A DNA stretch of 64,000 nt, from NCBI RefSeq assembly GCF_021728415.1, contig NZ_JAKKDV010000003.1, positions 186,001-250,000 on the forward strand. Reading direction: 5' to 3'. Positions 54,187 through 63,806 of this stretch are shown one piece after another. A program made the position numbers and the translations under genes. This DNA comes from Flaviramulus multivorans (GTDB lineage Bacteria > Bacteroidota > Bacteroidia > Flavobacteriales > Flavobacteriaceae). How positions within the stretch are numbered: the stretch's first letter is position 1; every line of letters begins with the position of its first letter. A model generated the notes under the pieces. That model had not been told where the DNA came from. It was given only the letters and a program-made list of their open reading frames with translations, and ran no database searches.

Positions 54187-54230
54187 GTAACATATGTTAC
54201 TGCATGAATTATAAAAAACAATTTTATTTG
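54187..54230 (+). promoter_or_regulatory. Crp/Fnr-type operator plus -7 box, site 3 (YeeE/YedE gene)
   Basis: GTAAC-ATAT-GTTAC (54187-54200) is a perfect dyad with centre 54193.5. TTTATTTG (54223-54230) begins 29.5 bases from the centre with an exact TTTG in the same register as sites 1 and 2. No matching box is seen towards the desaturase gene. Confidence 0.72.
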
Positions 54231-54250
54231 CAAACTTAAATATAAAAATA

Positions 54251-54808
54251 ATGAATTGGATATTTGAACCTTGGCCATGGTATGTTTCTGGCCCTATGAT
54301 AGCATTAATCATGTTTTTACTTATTATGGTTGGTAAAAATTTTGGAATGTCGTCTAACCTAAGAACCATGTGTGCTCTCTGCGGTGCAGGAAAACATTCT
54401 GATTTTTTTAAGTTCGATTGGAAATCTCAAAAATGGAATTTAATGGTTGTGCTTGGTGCCATTATTGGTGGTTTTATTGCTTCTCATTACTTAACTAATG
54501 ATTTCGCGGTCAATATTAATCCTGATACCATTACAGAATTAAACACCTTAGGCTTTAAAAGTGCTGGTAAATCTTATTTACCAATTGAATTGTTTGATGC
54601 CGATGCGTTTACAGATATTAAAAGCTTACTTATATTATCAATAGGTGGTCTTTTAGTTGGTTTCGGAACGAGGTATGCTGGTGGTTGTACCTCTGGTCAT
54701 GCTATATCAGGTTTAAGTAATCTACAATTACCATCATTAATTGCTGTAATGGGGTTTTTTATAGGTGGCTTGGTGATGATTCATTTTATTTTCCCTTTAA
54801 TTTTTTAA
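54251..54808 (+). CDS. YeeE/YedE family sulfur-transport protein, N-terminal half-type
   Basis: This 185-residue membrane protein with four or five helices contains the YeeE/YedE hallmark RYAGGCTSGHAISG, whose Cys is of the kind used to relay thiosulfate in the YeeE (TsuA) channel. It is half the size of full YeeE and is followed 3 bases later by a second half-type gene, so the two probably form one transporter, as PmpA/PmpB-type pairs do. It likely carries thiosulfate or another sulfur species across the inner membrane. Dyad site 3 stands 50 bases before its start. Confidence 0.88.
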   Translation: MNWIFEPWPWYVSGPMIALIMFLLIMVGKNFGMSSNLRTMCALCGAGKHSDFFKFDWKSQKWNLMVVLGAIIGGFIASHYLTNDFAVNINPDTITELNTLGFKSAGKSYLPIELFDADAFTDIKSLLILSIGGLLVGFGTRYAGGCTSGHAISGLSNLQLPSLIAVMGFFIGGLVMIHFIFPLIF

Positions 54809-54811
54809 GCT

Positions 54812-55228
54812 ATGGCAAGAACAGTTATTTATTTATTGATAGGAATTGTATTCGGGATAACCATGTTTAAATCTGAAGCTGCATCTTGGTTTCGAATTTA
54901 TGAAATGTTTAAATTTCAATCCTTCCACATGTATGGCATCATAGGCTCAGCTTTAGTAATAGGAATTATCGTTATTCAAGCAATAAAACGTTTTAAAATT
55001 AAGTCAATTTACAATGAAGACATTAAGTTCATTCCAAAGGATAAAGGAATTACTCGGTATTTAGCAGGCGGGATAATTTTTGGCCTAGGTTGGGCGTTAG
55101 CAGGTGCATGTCCAGGTCCCATGTTCACTCTATTGGGCGCAGGCTTTTTGCCTATTTTAATAGTGATATTCTTTGCGATAGTTGGCACTTATATATATGG
55201 AGTAATTAAAGATAAACTACCTCATTAA
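54812..55228 (+). CDS. YeeE/YedE family sulfur-transport protein, C-terminal half-type (DUF6691)
   Basis: This 138-residue membrane protein with four helices has the signature GWALAGACPGPMFTLLGAG, the second half-type YeeE/YedE motif with a conserved Cys before PGP. It follows its partner after 3 bases, the tightest coupling in the block. Together the two give a split YeeE-like carrier for sulfur compounds. The stop is followed by a strong bidirectional hairpin that closes the sulfur block before the tRNA genes. Confidence 0.87.
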   Translation: MARTVIYLLIGIVFGITMFKSEAASWFRIYEMFKFQSFHMYGIIGSALVIGIIVIQAIKRFKIKSIYNEDIKFIPKDKGITRYLAGGIIFGLGWALAGACPGPMFTLLGAGFLPILIVIFFAIVGTYIYGVIKDKLPH

Positions 55229-55249
55229 TGTTCTAGAATGAATTCAATA

Positions 55250-55288
55250 AAAAAAGCCTGAGAACTAATATTCTCAGGCTTTTTTTTC
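55250..55288. terminator. Bidirectional terminator between the sulfur block and tRNA genes
   Basis: The AGCCTGAGAA/TTCTCAGGCT ten-base stem with a six-base loop has A5 on the left and T8 on the right. Confidence 0.9.
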
Positions 55289-55289
55289 G

Positions 55290-55364
55290 TCGGGGTGGCA
55301 GGATTCGAACCTGCGACCTCCGCGTCCCAAACGCGGCGCGATAACCGGGCTACGCTACACCCCG
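55290..55364 (-). tRNA. tRNA-Pro(TGG)
   Basis: On the minus strand the acceptor arms are CGGGGTG and CACCCCG, and the discriminator is A. The anticodon loop contains TGG between CGCGT and ACGCG, and the T-loop is GGTTCGAATC. It is the second gene of a two-tRNA transcript. CCA is not encoded. Confidence 0.95.
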
Positions 55365-55383
55365 AATTGGTTATCAAAAATTG

Positions 55384-55467
55384 CGGAGAGACGGGGATTC
55401 GAACCCCGGCGACAGTTACCCGTCGACAGATTAGCAATCTGCTCCATTACCACTCTGGCACCTCTCC
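55384..55467 (-). tRNA. tRNA-Ser(GCT)
   Basis: This 84-base class II tRNA on the minus strand has acceptor arms GGAGAGG/TCTCTCC, anticodon loop TTGCTAA with GCT, a long variable arm, and discriminator G. It lies 19 bases upstream of tRNA-Pro. Confidence 0.95.
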
Positions 55468-55502
55468 TTTTTTAAAAGAACTCAGCAATAAAATTGCGGT
55501 TG

Positions 55503-55510
55503 CAAATGTA
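55503..55510 (-). promoter_or_regulatory. -7 box of the tRNA-Ser/tRNA-Pro transcript
   Basis: TACATTTG on the minus strand matches TAnnTTTG and lies 35 bases before the mature tRNA-Ser(GCT). No clear -33 TTTG was found. Confidence 0.5.
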
Positions 55511-55559
55511 ATTCATCCTATACTAGAACGCAACTATTTTATTTATTTTTTTAGAAATT

Positions 55560-57608
55560 TTATTCAGGGTATTCTATTCGCAAATGATAAATATTTGCTA
55601 GTTTGTATTTTAGGACTTTTTTTATAGACTGAATTTCTTTGAAAGTTATATTAGCATTTAAAAATTGGTTTTCTTCAATTTGTTTATTAATAATATTTTC
55701 AACAAAAGCTTCTATTTTAGTTGTTGTGGGCTCCTTTAAACTTTTAGATGCTGCTTCAATACTATCACACATCATTAAAATAGCTGTTTCTTTACTAAAT
55801 GGTTTTGGTCCTGGGTATTTAAAATCACCTTTATCAACCTCCGGAAAATCTTTCAATTCTTTCGTGTAAAAATAATAGACCAAACTCGTGCCATGATGTG
55901 TTCTTATAAAATCAATAACTCTATCGGGTAAATTATTTTTCTTAGCTATTTCAATACCTTCAATAACATGGTTTATTATAATACTAGCACTTTCTTTTGA
56001 GGATAATTCATCATGCGGGTTAATTCCTGTGGATTGATTCTCAGTAAAATATGTTGGGTTTTTCATTTTACCAATATCATGATATAATGCACCTACTCTA
56101 ACCAACATAGCATTGGCTCCTATTTCATTGGCGCTTGCTTCAGCTAAATTAGCTACGTTAAGTGAATGATGAAATGTTCCTGGTGCTTTGTTTGATAGCT
56201 CTTTAAGTAATTTACTGTTAGTATCTGATAACTCCAAAAGAGATACATCAGAAACTAATCCAAATAATTTTTCATAAGCATAAATTAAAGGCTGTACAAA
56301 AAGCGTTGCTAATCCACATAAAATAAACCAAATAAAGGTCTCCCATTTAAGCTCATCTATACTTCCTTCATGAATCACAAAAAATGCGAAATATGCTATA
56401 ATGTAAATAAGAGTTATCTGCCCAACCGAAATAAATAAATTAGCCCGTTTATATAATTCAGAAACGGTTAATATCGTTACTATTCCCGCAATAATTTGAA
56501 GAAACATATACTCATAACTATTTGGTACAATAAAACCCAATAAAAGCACTGTAAGCACATGTGCAAACAGACCTAATCTAGCATCAAAAAAGGCTTTAAA
56601 CACTAATGGCAAAATACAAATAGGCACAATGTAAATGTATTTCGAGTTATAATTAACCACCAAAGTAGTTATGAATATCATTAAGGAAAGGTTGAAAAAT
56701 ATAAAGGTAACTTTGGTGTTATTTTCAAAAACAACTGGTCTATATTTTCGCAAAAATAATAGCAACATGAGTAATGCTAAAGCTACTAGCAAGGTATAAG
56801 CAAACAATACCCAGTTATAGTTTGATTTACTCCAAACTTGCGACTCATATTCAGATTGCAAAGACTTTAAAATCTGGTACTTTTCTAAATCAACAACTTC
56901 GCCTTTTGAAACTATTAAAGTTTCTTTAGCTATACTCCCTCTTGTGTAGGCTATTTTAGCTAGTTCATCTTCTAAAGCTTTATCAGTAAATGATTTGTTA
57001 AACGTTACATTAGGCTCAATAATATCAAAAAACAAAGCAACAAAGTCAGTTTTATAGCTTAAGTAATTGTTTTCTGATAATACTTTATCAATGGCTGGAG
57101 TTAATTCGTCTTGTTTAATTAAATTCGAATAAAAGCCTTCATTAATTTTTTCTCGTCCGTCAAGAATCGTAATTGCTCTATCATCCAAAAAATCATAGTT
57201 TTCACCTAAAACACCATATTTGTACAATTCTGAAATAATAGATTTACCAACAACATACAAATTATTTGCAATACGCGTAGGTAGAGAATCTGCTAACTGT
57301 ATTTTAAACTGTTTATCATACTCACTTTCAACCTTGATTTTAACACTATTATCTATATCAAAATATAGTTGTGCATTTTCTGAAATTACTTTCTTATCGG
57401 CGTCAATTTCTGCATCGGTTTTTTTAATAGCAAAATCAAATGGCGCATATAAGTTTTCCGATTGCCAAGGCTTACCCTTTTCAAAGCTGTATTTAAACTT
57501 TCCACTTTTTGGAAATAAATAAACAATTAAAAATGTAGTAGCAATAAACAGTAAACCTTTATAAATTAAGGAGTGGTTTCGGTATAGTCTATTTATAAAG
57601 TCTTTCAT
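55560..57608 (-). CDS. pgpH: 7TMR-HD family c-di-AMP phosphodiesterase, PgpH-like
   Basis: This 682-residue membrane protein has an N-terminal helix and an extracytoplasmic 7TMR-HDED-type domain (about 45-260). Seven helices (about 265-450) and a cytoplasmic HD domain (about 470-650) follow, the latter with GTFHHSLNVANLAE, GALYHDIGKM and RTHHGTSL metal motifs. PgpH proteins hydrolyse cyclic di-AMP to pApA and affect osmotic and cell-wall homeostasis. All HD ligands are present, so activity is expected. It is monocistronic and divergent from the thiolase gene. Confidence 0.9.
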   Translation of the reverse strand: MKDFINRLYRNHSLIYKGLLFIATTFLIVYLFPKSGKFKYSFEKGKPWQSENLYAPFDFAIKKTDAEIDADKKVISENAQLYFDIDNSVKIKVESEYDKQFKIQLADSLPTRIANNLYVVGKSIISELYKYGVLGENYDFLDDRAITILDGREKINEGFYSNLIKQDELTPAIDKVLSENNYLSYKTDFVALFFDIIEPNVTFNKSFTDKALEDELAKIAYTRGSIAKETLIVSKGEVVDLEKYQILKSLQSEYESQVWSKSNYNWVLFAYTLLVALALLMLLLFLRKYRPVVFENNTKVTFIFFNLSLMIFITTLVVNYNSKYIYIVPICILPLVFKAFFDARLGLFAHVLTVLLLGFIVPNSYEYMFLQIIAGIVTILTVSELYKRANLFISVGQITLIYIIAYFAFFVIHEGSIDELKWETFIWFILCGLATLFVQPLIYAYEKLFGLVSDVSLLELSDTNSKLLKELSNKAPGTFHHSLNVANLAEASANEIGANAMLVRVGALYHDIGKMKNPTYFTENQSTGINPHDELSSKESASIIINHVIEGIEIAKKNNLPDRVIDFIRTHHGTSLVYYFYTKELKDFPEVDKGDFKYPGPKPFSKETAILMMCDSIEAASKSLKEPTTTKIEAFVENIINKQIEENQFLNANITFKEIQSIKKVLKYKLANIYHLRIEYPE

Positions 57609-57736
57609 TTAAAAGAATAATGAAATCAAATGTAATAAAATTCTAAGCTTTAACCATTTTTTATAATAAAGGAATACTTTAAAATTCTACTAAAAAATCA
57701 TTATTTTCGCAACTACTAAACTAAAGTATTAAATAC

Positions 57737-58915
57737 ATGAATAACGAAGTAGTCATCGTTTCTGCTGCAAGAACCCCAATTGGCAGCTTTCTAGGAGCTT
57801 TATCAACTATTCCTGCACCTAATTTGGGTGCCATTGCTATAAAAGGCGCACTAAATAAAATTAATTTAAAACCTGAATTAGTTGAAGAAGTGTTAATGGG
57901 GAATGTTGTTCAGGCAGGAACTGGACAAGCACCTGCAAGACAAGCGGCTATTTATGCTGGTATTCCTAATACAGTTCCATGTACGACAGTAAATAAGGTA
58001 TGTGCTTCTGGTATGAAAGCAGTTATGCAAGCAGCACAATCAATCGCTTTAGGTGATACTAATATTGTTGTTGCTGGCGGTATGGAAAACATGAGTTTAA
58101 TACCTCATTATTTACACGCTCGTACAGGGACAAAATTTGGTCCGTCTACGTTAGTTGATGGCATGCAAAAAGATGGATTGGTAGATGCTTATAACCAAAA
58201 TGCTATGGGAGTTTGTGCTGATGCATGTGCGGTAAAATATAATTTCTCAAGAGAAGAACAGGATGCTTATGCTATTCAGTCATATAAACGTTCTGCTAGC
58301 GCTTGGGAAGCAGGTAAATTTGATAATGAAGTGGTGCCAGTTGAAGTGCCTCAACGTCGTGGAGAACCTATTATTGTGTCTAAAGATGAAGAATTCACAA
58401 ACGTTAGAATGGATAAAATTCCTCAATTACGACCTGCTTTTACGAAGGATGGTACCGTAACTGCAGCCAATGCATCTACTATAAATGATGGTGCCGGTGC
58501 TATGGTGTTAATGAGCAAATCTAAAGCAGATGAGTTGGGTTTAAAACCATTAGCTACTTTAAAAAGTTATGCGGATGCTGCACACGAACCTGAATGGTTT
58601 ACTACTGCACCAGCAAAAGCATTACCAAAGGCTTTAGAAAAAGCAGGTATAAAGATTAATGATGTTGATTTTTTTGAGTTTAATGAAGCTTTTTCTGTAG
58701 TTGGTTTAGCCAATATGAAAATTTTAGGGTTAAATGATAGTAATGTGAATGTAAATGGTGGCGCTGTATCACTTGGACATCCGCTTGGTTGTTCTGGTGT
58801 TAGAATTTTAATTACGCTTTTAAATGTTTTAGAACAGAATAATGCAAAAATCGGTGCTGCAGCTATTTGTAATGGTGGTGGTGGTGCTTCGGCAATGATT
58901 ATTGAACGAAATTAA
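57737..58915 (+). CDS. Acetyl-CoA C-acetyltransferase (thiolase)
   Basis: This 392-residue thiolase has all catalytic residues: nucleophile Cys in VNKVCASGMKA, His in NGGAVSLGHPLGCSG, and the second Cys in AAICNGGGGAS. Length and motifs best fit the biosynthetic AtoB/PhaA type, condensing two acetyl-CoA to acetoacetyl-CoA or running in reverse, though 3-ketoacyl-CoA thiolases look alike. It is followed by the NlpC/P60 gene after 9 bases, so the two are co-transcribed; this order is common in flavobacteria but functionally unexplained. Confidence 0.93.
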   Translation: MNNEVVIVSAARTPIGSFLGALSTIPAPNLGAIAIKGALNKINLKPELVEEVLMGNVVQAGTGQAPARQAAIYAGIPNTVPCTTVNKVCASGMKAVMQAAQSIALGDTNIVVAGGMENMSLIPHYLHARTGTKFGPSTLVDGMQKDGLVDAYNQNAMGVCADACAVKYNFSREEQDAYAIQSYKRSASAWEAGKFDNEVVPVEVPQRRGEPIIVSKDEEFTNVRMDKIPQLRPAFTKDGTVTAANASTINDGAGAMVLMSKSKADELGLKPLATLKSYADAAHEPEWFTTAPAKALPKALEKAGIKINDVDFFEFNEAFSVVGLANMKILGLNDSNVNVNGGAVSLGHPLGCSGVRILITLLNVLEQNNAKIGAAAICNGGGGASAMIIERN

Positions 58916-58924
58916 GGGTATTTA

Positions 58925-59674
58925 ATGCAATACGGAATTTGTAATTTAAGCATTGTTCCTCTCAGAAATGAACCTGCAGACACAAGTGAATTGGTATCAC
59001 AAGTGCTTTATGGTGAGATTTTTAAAATATTAGAACAGCGCAAAAATTGGTTTAGAATAAGACTTGCTTTCGATAAATATGAGGGTTGGATTGATAACAA
59101 ACAATACTTCGAAATATCTCAAGATCAATATAAAGACTTAAATTCAGAAATTCCTAAATTGTCATTAGACTTAGTTGAGTTTGTTGAGGACGATAACGTT
59201 CAATTAAAACCCATACTTCTTGGTTCTACGTTGAATGGACTATCAATTTTAAATCAAAAATACGATGGCATTACAACAATAAAAAAGGAACCAAAAGACT
59301 ATCTTTTAAAAACGGCATTCCTATATTTAAATACCCCTTACCTTTGGGGAGGAAAAACTCCATTTGGGATAGATTGTTCTGGTTTCACCCAAATGGTTTA
59401 TAAGTTGAACGGCTATAAATTATTACGTGATGCATCGCAACAAGCAACACAAGGTGAAGCTTTAAGTTTTATTGAGGAAAGTGAACCTGGAGATTTAGCT
59501 TTTTTTGATAATGATGAAGGTATCATAACCCATGTTGGTATCATAATGCCCGATAACTATATTATCCATGCACACGGCAAGGTAAGAATAGACAGGTTAG
59601 ACCACTCTGGGATATATAATGTAGATAAAAGAGCGCACACTCATAAACTACGTGTCATTAAAAAAATCATATAA
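58925..59674 (+). CDS. C40 (NlpC/P60) peptidase with N-terminal SH3-like domains
   Basis: This 249-residue protein has an SH3-type domain (about 10-65) and a C-terminal NlpC/P60 domain (about 125-249). Catalytic Cys is in GIDCSGFTQMVY, His in THVGIIM, and the third polar residue is probably His in YIIHAHG. There is no signal peptide, so it may act on recycled murein peptides in the cytoplasm as YkfC-type gamma-D-glutamyl-L-diamino acid endopeptidases do. It shares a transcript with the thiolase gene. A strong terminator follows the stop. Confidence 0.9.
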   Translation: MQYGICNLSIVPLRNEPADTSELVSQVLYGEIFKILEQRKNWFRIRLAFDKYEGWIDNKQYFEISQDQYKDLNSEIPKLSLDLVEFVEDDNVQLKPILLGSTLNGLSILNQKYDGITTIKKEPKDYLLKTAFLYLNTPYLWGGKTPFGIDCSGFTQMVYKLNGYKLLRDASQQATQGEALSFIEESEPGDLAFFDNDEGIITHVGIIMPDNYIIHAHGKVRIDRLDHSGIYNVDKRAHTHKLRVIKKII

Positions 59675-59702
59675 AAAAAGCCGCAAATTGCGGCTTTTTT
59701 AT
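59673..59702. terminator. Bidirectional intrinsic terminator
   Basis: The AGCCGC/GCGGCT stem with an AAATT loop has A-residues on the left and T6 on the right. It lies between the convergent peptidase and TPR genes and overlaps the peptidase stop codon. Confidence 0.85.
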
Positions 59703-59718
59703 TTTGATCTCTTAAGAA

Positions 59719-60966
59719 TTATTGTCCACCTTCAATAGCATCAACTTTTACTTTCATTTCTTTATATTTATCGGTCTCACCAACAATACTATAAATATTC
59801 ATTAAAGTTTTAGCTGCACTTAAGTTTTCACTGTCTAAGTCTAAAGCTTTTTTCAAGTAAGGAATAGCATCTCTGTATAGGCCTTGTCTTTTTTCTCTTA
59901 ATTCGTCATAACGCTTATCATCAGCTTTTGAAGTTCCTAATCCATTCATTTCATCAATAATAGGCTGTTCTTGACTTAATATTAACGCTGAAATATTAAT
60001 ATATGCGTTTACATAATCAGGATCTAATTCAATCGCCTTTTCATAATAAGCCTTTGCTTCGTCAAATTCATTGGATTCAGCAGATATAACACCTAAGTTA
60101 TATTGTAATTCTGGGTTTGTAGGGTCCATTTTAGTTGCTTGTTGTAACAAGTTTTTAAACTCCTCTGTATTACCCATTTTATAGTAAACATTAGCTTCAG
60201 ATAATATCAAATTAATATCCTCAGGACTTTCGGCTCTTGCTTCTTTCATCGCTGCGAGTGCTTTTTCATTATCACCTTGACTCACATAGATTAAAGCAAT
60301 ATTCTTAACAATTTCTGGTAATTTAGACTCCGTTAAACGTTCTCCCGGTTTTATGTGACTACCTGATTTTACATATATGTCTCTGGTATTCTTATCTAAA
60401 ACCTCCTCTTTTCCGGTTTCTTTATCAATAGCATAGTATTCTTTTTCAATACCAGTATAGCCTAAATCTTTAAGTTTACCGTAAAGCTCAAGAGCCCTAT
60501 CATAATCTTTAATATTAACAGATGTTGCCGCTGCATAATATAAAAATACGGTGTCCGTTTTTCTTACATTGTAGGCAGACTCAAAATAATTAGATGCTAT
60601 CTTATAATTTTTCTCTTCATAGGCTTTGTTTCCTTTAGATAAAAAACTATTTAGCATATCGTTTTGAAGTAAACCAACTTCTTCCGTATTACCTGTTACG
60701 TTTTTTAAACTAGATAAAGCTTGTTCTATATCTTGCATGCTTGCATTTCCCTTAGCAAATAAAGCCTCAGCATTTAATAGATAATAAGTAGATTTTAATT
60801 TCTCGTCTAAAGATGCTAACATAGGCTCCACTTGTTTAAGAGCTTGTTTTGCTTCTGAGAAGTTAGCATTTTTAATTGCTTTTTCTGCAGCTTTTAATTC
60901 CTTTTTTTGTGCAAATGAAAATGCACTAATTGAAAGCGCTAAAGCAATGATAATTCGTTTTTTCAT
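59719..60966 (-). CDS. Exported tetratricopeptide-repeat protein
   Basis: This 415-residue protein has a signal peptide (about residues 1-19, ending FSFAQK), followed by at least six TPR-type helical repeats. Clear copies are NKAYEEKNYKIASNYFESAY, GDNEKALAAMKEARAESPED, and FDEAKAYYEKAIELDPDYVN. TPR solenoids bind other proteins, and this one would act in the periplasm or at the outer membrane. It lies 17 bases downstream of gyrA on the same strand and is probably its operon partner, an arrangement I recall as widespread in Bacteroidota. Partner proteins are unknown. Confidence 0.9.
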   Translation of the reverse strand: MKKRIIIALALSISAFSFAQKKELKAAEKAIKNANFSEAKQALKQVEPMLASLDEKLKSTYYLLNAEALFAKGNASMQDIEQALSSLKNVTGNTEEVGLLQNDMLNSFLSKGNKAYEEKNYKIASNYFESAYNVRKTDTVFLYYAAATSVNIKDYDRALELYGKLKDLGYTGIEKEYYAIDKETGKEEVLDKNTRDIYVKSGSHIKPGERLTESKLPEIVKNIALIYVSQGDNEKALAAMKEARAESPEDINLILSEANVYYKMGNTEEFKNLLQQATKMDPTNPELQYNLGVISAESNEFDEAKAYYEKAIELDPDYVNAYINISALILSQEQPIIDEMNGLGTSKADDKRYDELREKRQGLYRDAIPYLKKALDLDSENLSAAKTLMNIYSIVGETDKYKEMKVKVDAIEGGQ

Positions 60967-60983
60967 TTTGTAATAAATTTAGT

Positions 60984-63545
60984 TTAATTTTCAGTATTAT
61001 TTTCTTCTATAGAGTTATCAAGAGTTGTGCCATCTTGTAAATCGTTAGTGTTTTCAACAGTTTCAGATCCTTCAACATCATCTTCATCATGCATTACTTT
61101 TGCAACTGCTGCAATAGAATCGTTACCTTTTAAATTGATTAGCTTAACACCTTGAGTTGCTCTACCCATAGTTCTTAAATTCTCAACTGCAAGCCTAATA
61201 GCAATACCAGATTTATTAATTATCATTAAATCGTCGCTATCAGTCACTGTTTTAATTGCTACTAAGTTACCAGTTTTTTCGGTAATAGAAATAGTTTTAA
61301 CACCTTTTCCGCCACGGTTTGTAATTCTATAAACAGCTTCACCATCTTCAGGGTCATCAATATAGGTGCGCTTACCATAACCGTTTTCAGAAACAACTAA
61401 AACAGTTTCTTCTAAAGGGTTTTCAACCGTTACCATTCCAATAACTTCATCCTTCGCATTTGCTAAAGTAATACCTCTAACACCTGAAGCATTTCTACCC
61501 ATTGGTCTTGTTTTAGCCTCTTCAAAACGAATGGCTTTACCAGATTTAAGTGCTAACATAACTTGGCTAGAACCCGTTGTTAATTTAGCCTCTAAAAGTA
61601 CATCGTCTTCTTTAATAGTAATAGCATTAATACCATTAGTTCTAGGACGCGAATACTGCTCTAAAGAAGTCTTTTTAACTTGGCCGTTTTTAGTAGCCAT
61701 AATTACGTAATGACTATTAATGTAATCCTCATCTTTTAAATCTTGAGTACAAATAAATGCCATTACTTTATCATCTTGCTCGATGTTTATAAGGTTTTGT
61801 ATAGCACGCCCTTTGGATGTTTTACTACCTTCTGGAATTTCATAAACACGCATCCAGAAACATTTTCCTTTTTGAGTGAAAAACAGCATATATTGGTGAT
61901 TTGTACCAACAAATAAATGCTCTAAGAAATCTTCATTTCTTGTAGTTGATGCTTTTTGACCAACTCCTCCTCTATTCTGCGTTTTGTATTCTGTTAATGA
62001 TGTACGCTTAATATATCCTGCATGCGAAATAGTAATAACAACTTTTTCATCTGGAATCATATCTTCAATACTCAAATCACCACCAGCGTATTCAATAGTA
62101 GAACGACGTTCGTCACCGTATTTATCACGAATTACTTCTAATTCTGATTTTATGATGTCCATTCTGCGCTCTTTCTTATCCAAGATATCTTTTAAATCTT
62201 CAATGGTTTTCATCAATTCATCATATTCAGAGCGTAATTTGTCTTGCTCTAAACCTGTTAATTGACGTAATCGCATTTCAACTATAGCTTTTGCTTGAAT
62301 TTCTGAAAGCTTGAAACGTTCTATTAATTTCTCTCGTGCTTCATCAGCATTTGAAGAGGCTCTAATTAAAGCTATAACTTCATCGATATTATCGGAAGCA
62401 ATAATTAAACCTTCTAAAATATGTGCGCGCTCTTCTGCTTTTCTTAATTCATAAGTAGTTCGCCTTACTACAACTTCGTGTCTGTGTTCAACAAAATAAT
62501 GAATAAGCTCTTTAAGGTTTAAAAGCTGTGGACGCCCTTTAACTAATGCAATGTTATTTACACTAAATGAGGATTGTAGCGCCGTATATTTGTATAATTT
62601 GTTTAATACAATATTTGGTATTGCATCACGCTTTAAAACGTAAACGATGCGCATCCCGTTTCTATCTGATTCATCACGAATAGTAGCAATACCTTCCAGC
62701 TTCTTATCGTTAACCAAATCTGCCGTTTTTTTTATCATTTCAGCTTTGTTAATCTGGTATGGAATCTCAGTTACAATGATGCACTCACGTCCTTGAACTT
62801 CTTCAATAATTGCTTTACCGCGAATAACAATACGCCCGCGACCTGTATGGAATGCTTCTTTTACTCCATCATATCCGTAAATTGTTCCTCCCGTCGGAAA
62901 ATCTGGCGCTTTTACATGCTTAATTAATTCATCAATTTCAATCTCACTGTTGTCAATATAAGCTATCGTACCATTAACCACCTCAGTCAAATTATGAGGA
63001 GGCATATTGGTTGCCATACCTACCGCTATACCTGATGCACCATTCACTAAAAGTCCTGGAATACGAGTAGGTAATACTGTAGGTTCTTGTAAAGTGTCAT
63101 CAAAATTTAATTTATGATCAACGGTTTCCTTTTCAATATCTGCCAACATATCTTCAGATATCTTTCGCATGCGTGCTTCTGTATAACGCATTGCTGCTGG
63201 ACTATCACCATCAATAGAACCAAAATTTCCTTGACCATCTACAAGCATATAACGCAAACTCCATTCTTGAGCCATACGTACCATAGCATCATATACTGAT
63301 GTATCTCCATGTGGGTGATATTTTCCTAAAACTTCTCCAACTATTCTTGCTGATTTTTTATGTGCTGTATTCGATCTAACACCCAATTCGTGCATACCAT
63401 AAAGTACACGTCTATGAACCGGTTTTAAACCATCTCTTACATCTGGTAAAGCACGTGACACAATGACCGACATTGAATAATCAATGTATGCCGATTTCAT
63501 CTCATCCTCAATGTTAATAGGGATCAATTTTTCTCCTTCTGCCAT
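60984..63545 (-). CDS. gyrA: DNA gyrase subunit A
   Basis: This 853-residue GyrA has the winged-helix/tower breakage-reunion domain (about 1-500) and the C-terminal beta-pinwheel (about 505-830). The catalytic Tyr121 lies in [10 protein letters not shown] GyrA-box-like motif appears as [10 protein letters not shown]. The quinolone region reads [11 protein letters not shown], with Thr82 and Asp86 at the positions where wild-type flavobacteria carry Thr and Asp, so no resistance change is evident. The protein ends with an acidic tail. It introduces negative supercoils with GyrB, not nearby. The TPR gene follows in the same unit. Confidence 0.97.
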   Translation of the reverse strand: MAEGEKLIPINIEDEMKSAYIDYSMSVIVSRALPDVRDGLKPVHRRVLYGMHELGVRSNTAHKKSARIVGEVLGKYHPHGDTSVYDAMVRMAQEWSLRYMLVDGQGNFGSIDGDSPAAMRYTEARMRKISEDMLADIEKETVDHKLNFDDTLQEPTVLPTRIPGLLVNGASGIAVGMATNMPPHNLTEVVNGTIAYIDNSEIEIDELIKHVKAPDFPTGGTIYGYDGVKEAFHTGRGRIVIRGKAIIEEVQGRECIIVTEIPYQINKAEMIKKTADLVNDKKLEGIATIRDESDRNGMRIVYVLKRDAIPNIVLNKLYKYTALQSSFSVNNIALVKGRPQLLNLKELIHYFVEHRHEVVVRRTTYELRKAEERAHILEGLIIASDNIDEVIALIRASSNADEAREKLIERFKLSEIQAKAIVEMRLRQLTGLEQDKLRSEYDELMKTIEDLKDILDKKERRMDIIKSELEVIRDKYGDERRSTIEYAGGDLSIEDMIPDEKVVITISHAGYIKRTSLTEYKTQNRGGVGQKASTTRNEDFLEHLFVGTNHQYMLFFTQKGKCFWMRVYEIPEGSKTSKGRAIQNLINIEQDDKVMAFICTQDLKDEDYINSHYVIMATKNGQVKKTSLEQYSRPRTNGINAITIKEDDVLLEAKLTTGSSQVMLALKSGKAIRFEEAKTRPMGRNASGVRGITLANAKDEVIGMVTVENPLEETVLVVSENGYGKRTYIDDPEDGEAVYRITNRGGKGVKTISITEKTGNLVAIKTVTDSDDLMIINKSGIAIRLAVENLRTMGRATQGVKLINLKGNDSIAAVAKVMHDEDDVEGSETVENTNDLQDGTTLDNSIEENNTEN

Positions 63546-63806
63546 ATATAATTTAATTTAATTTTTATCTGTATTTCCAAACATGCTAATATAAGTATTT
63601 CGATAGTTACGGTAGGTCTTTTAATCGTATTTTTAGGTTTTTTTTATTAACAATTTCACTCTACTTTTTAGTTAATAAGTATCCCCCAAAAAGTTTTGAT
63701 TTTATAAAGATTTTTTCGTCAATTAGCACCAAACAGACATTTTTAGGTATAGTTTTTGCCTTAAGTAAAATGTTTTAGTATTTTTAATGCAGAAAGGACA
63801 CTATTT

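Noticed and set aside
49388-55467. Integrated mobile island at tRNA genes
   Set aside because: No integrase, transposase or duplicated tRNA end was found; kept only as a low-interest observation.
55225-55627. Protein-coding ORFs on both strands across the tRNA-Pro/tRNA-Ser region
   Set aside because: They are translations of tRNA and terminator sequence; the tRNA folds explain the bases.
61000-63545. Quinolone-resistance change in GyrA (Thr82 in place of Ser)
   Set aside because: Thr with Asp86 is what I recall as wild type in flavobacteria; no evidence of a resistance mutation.
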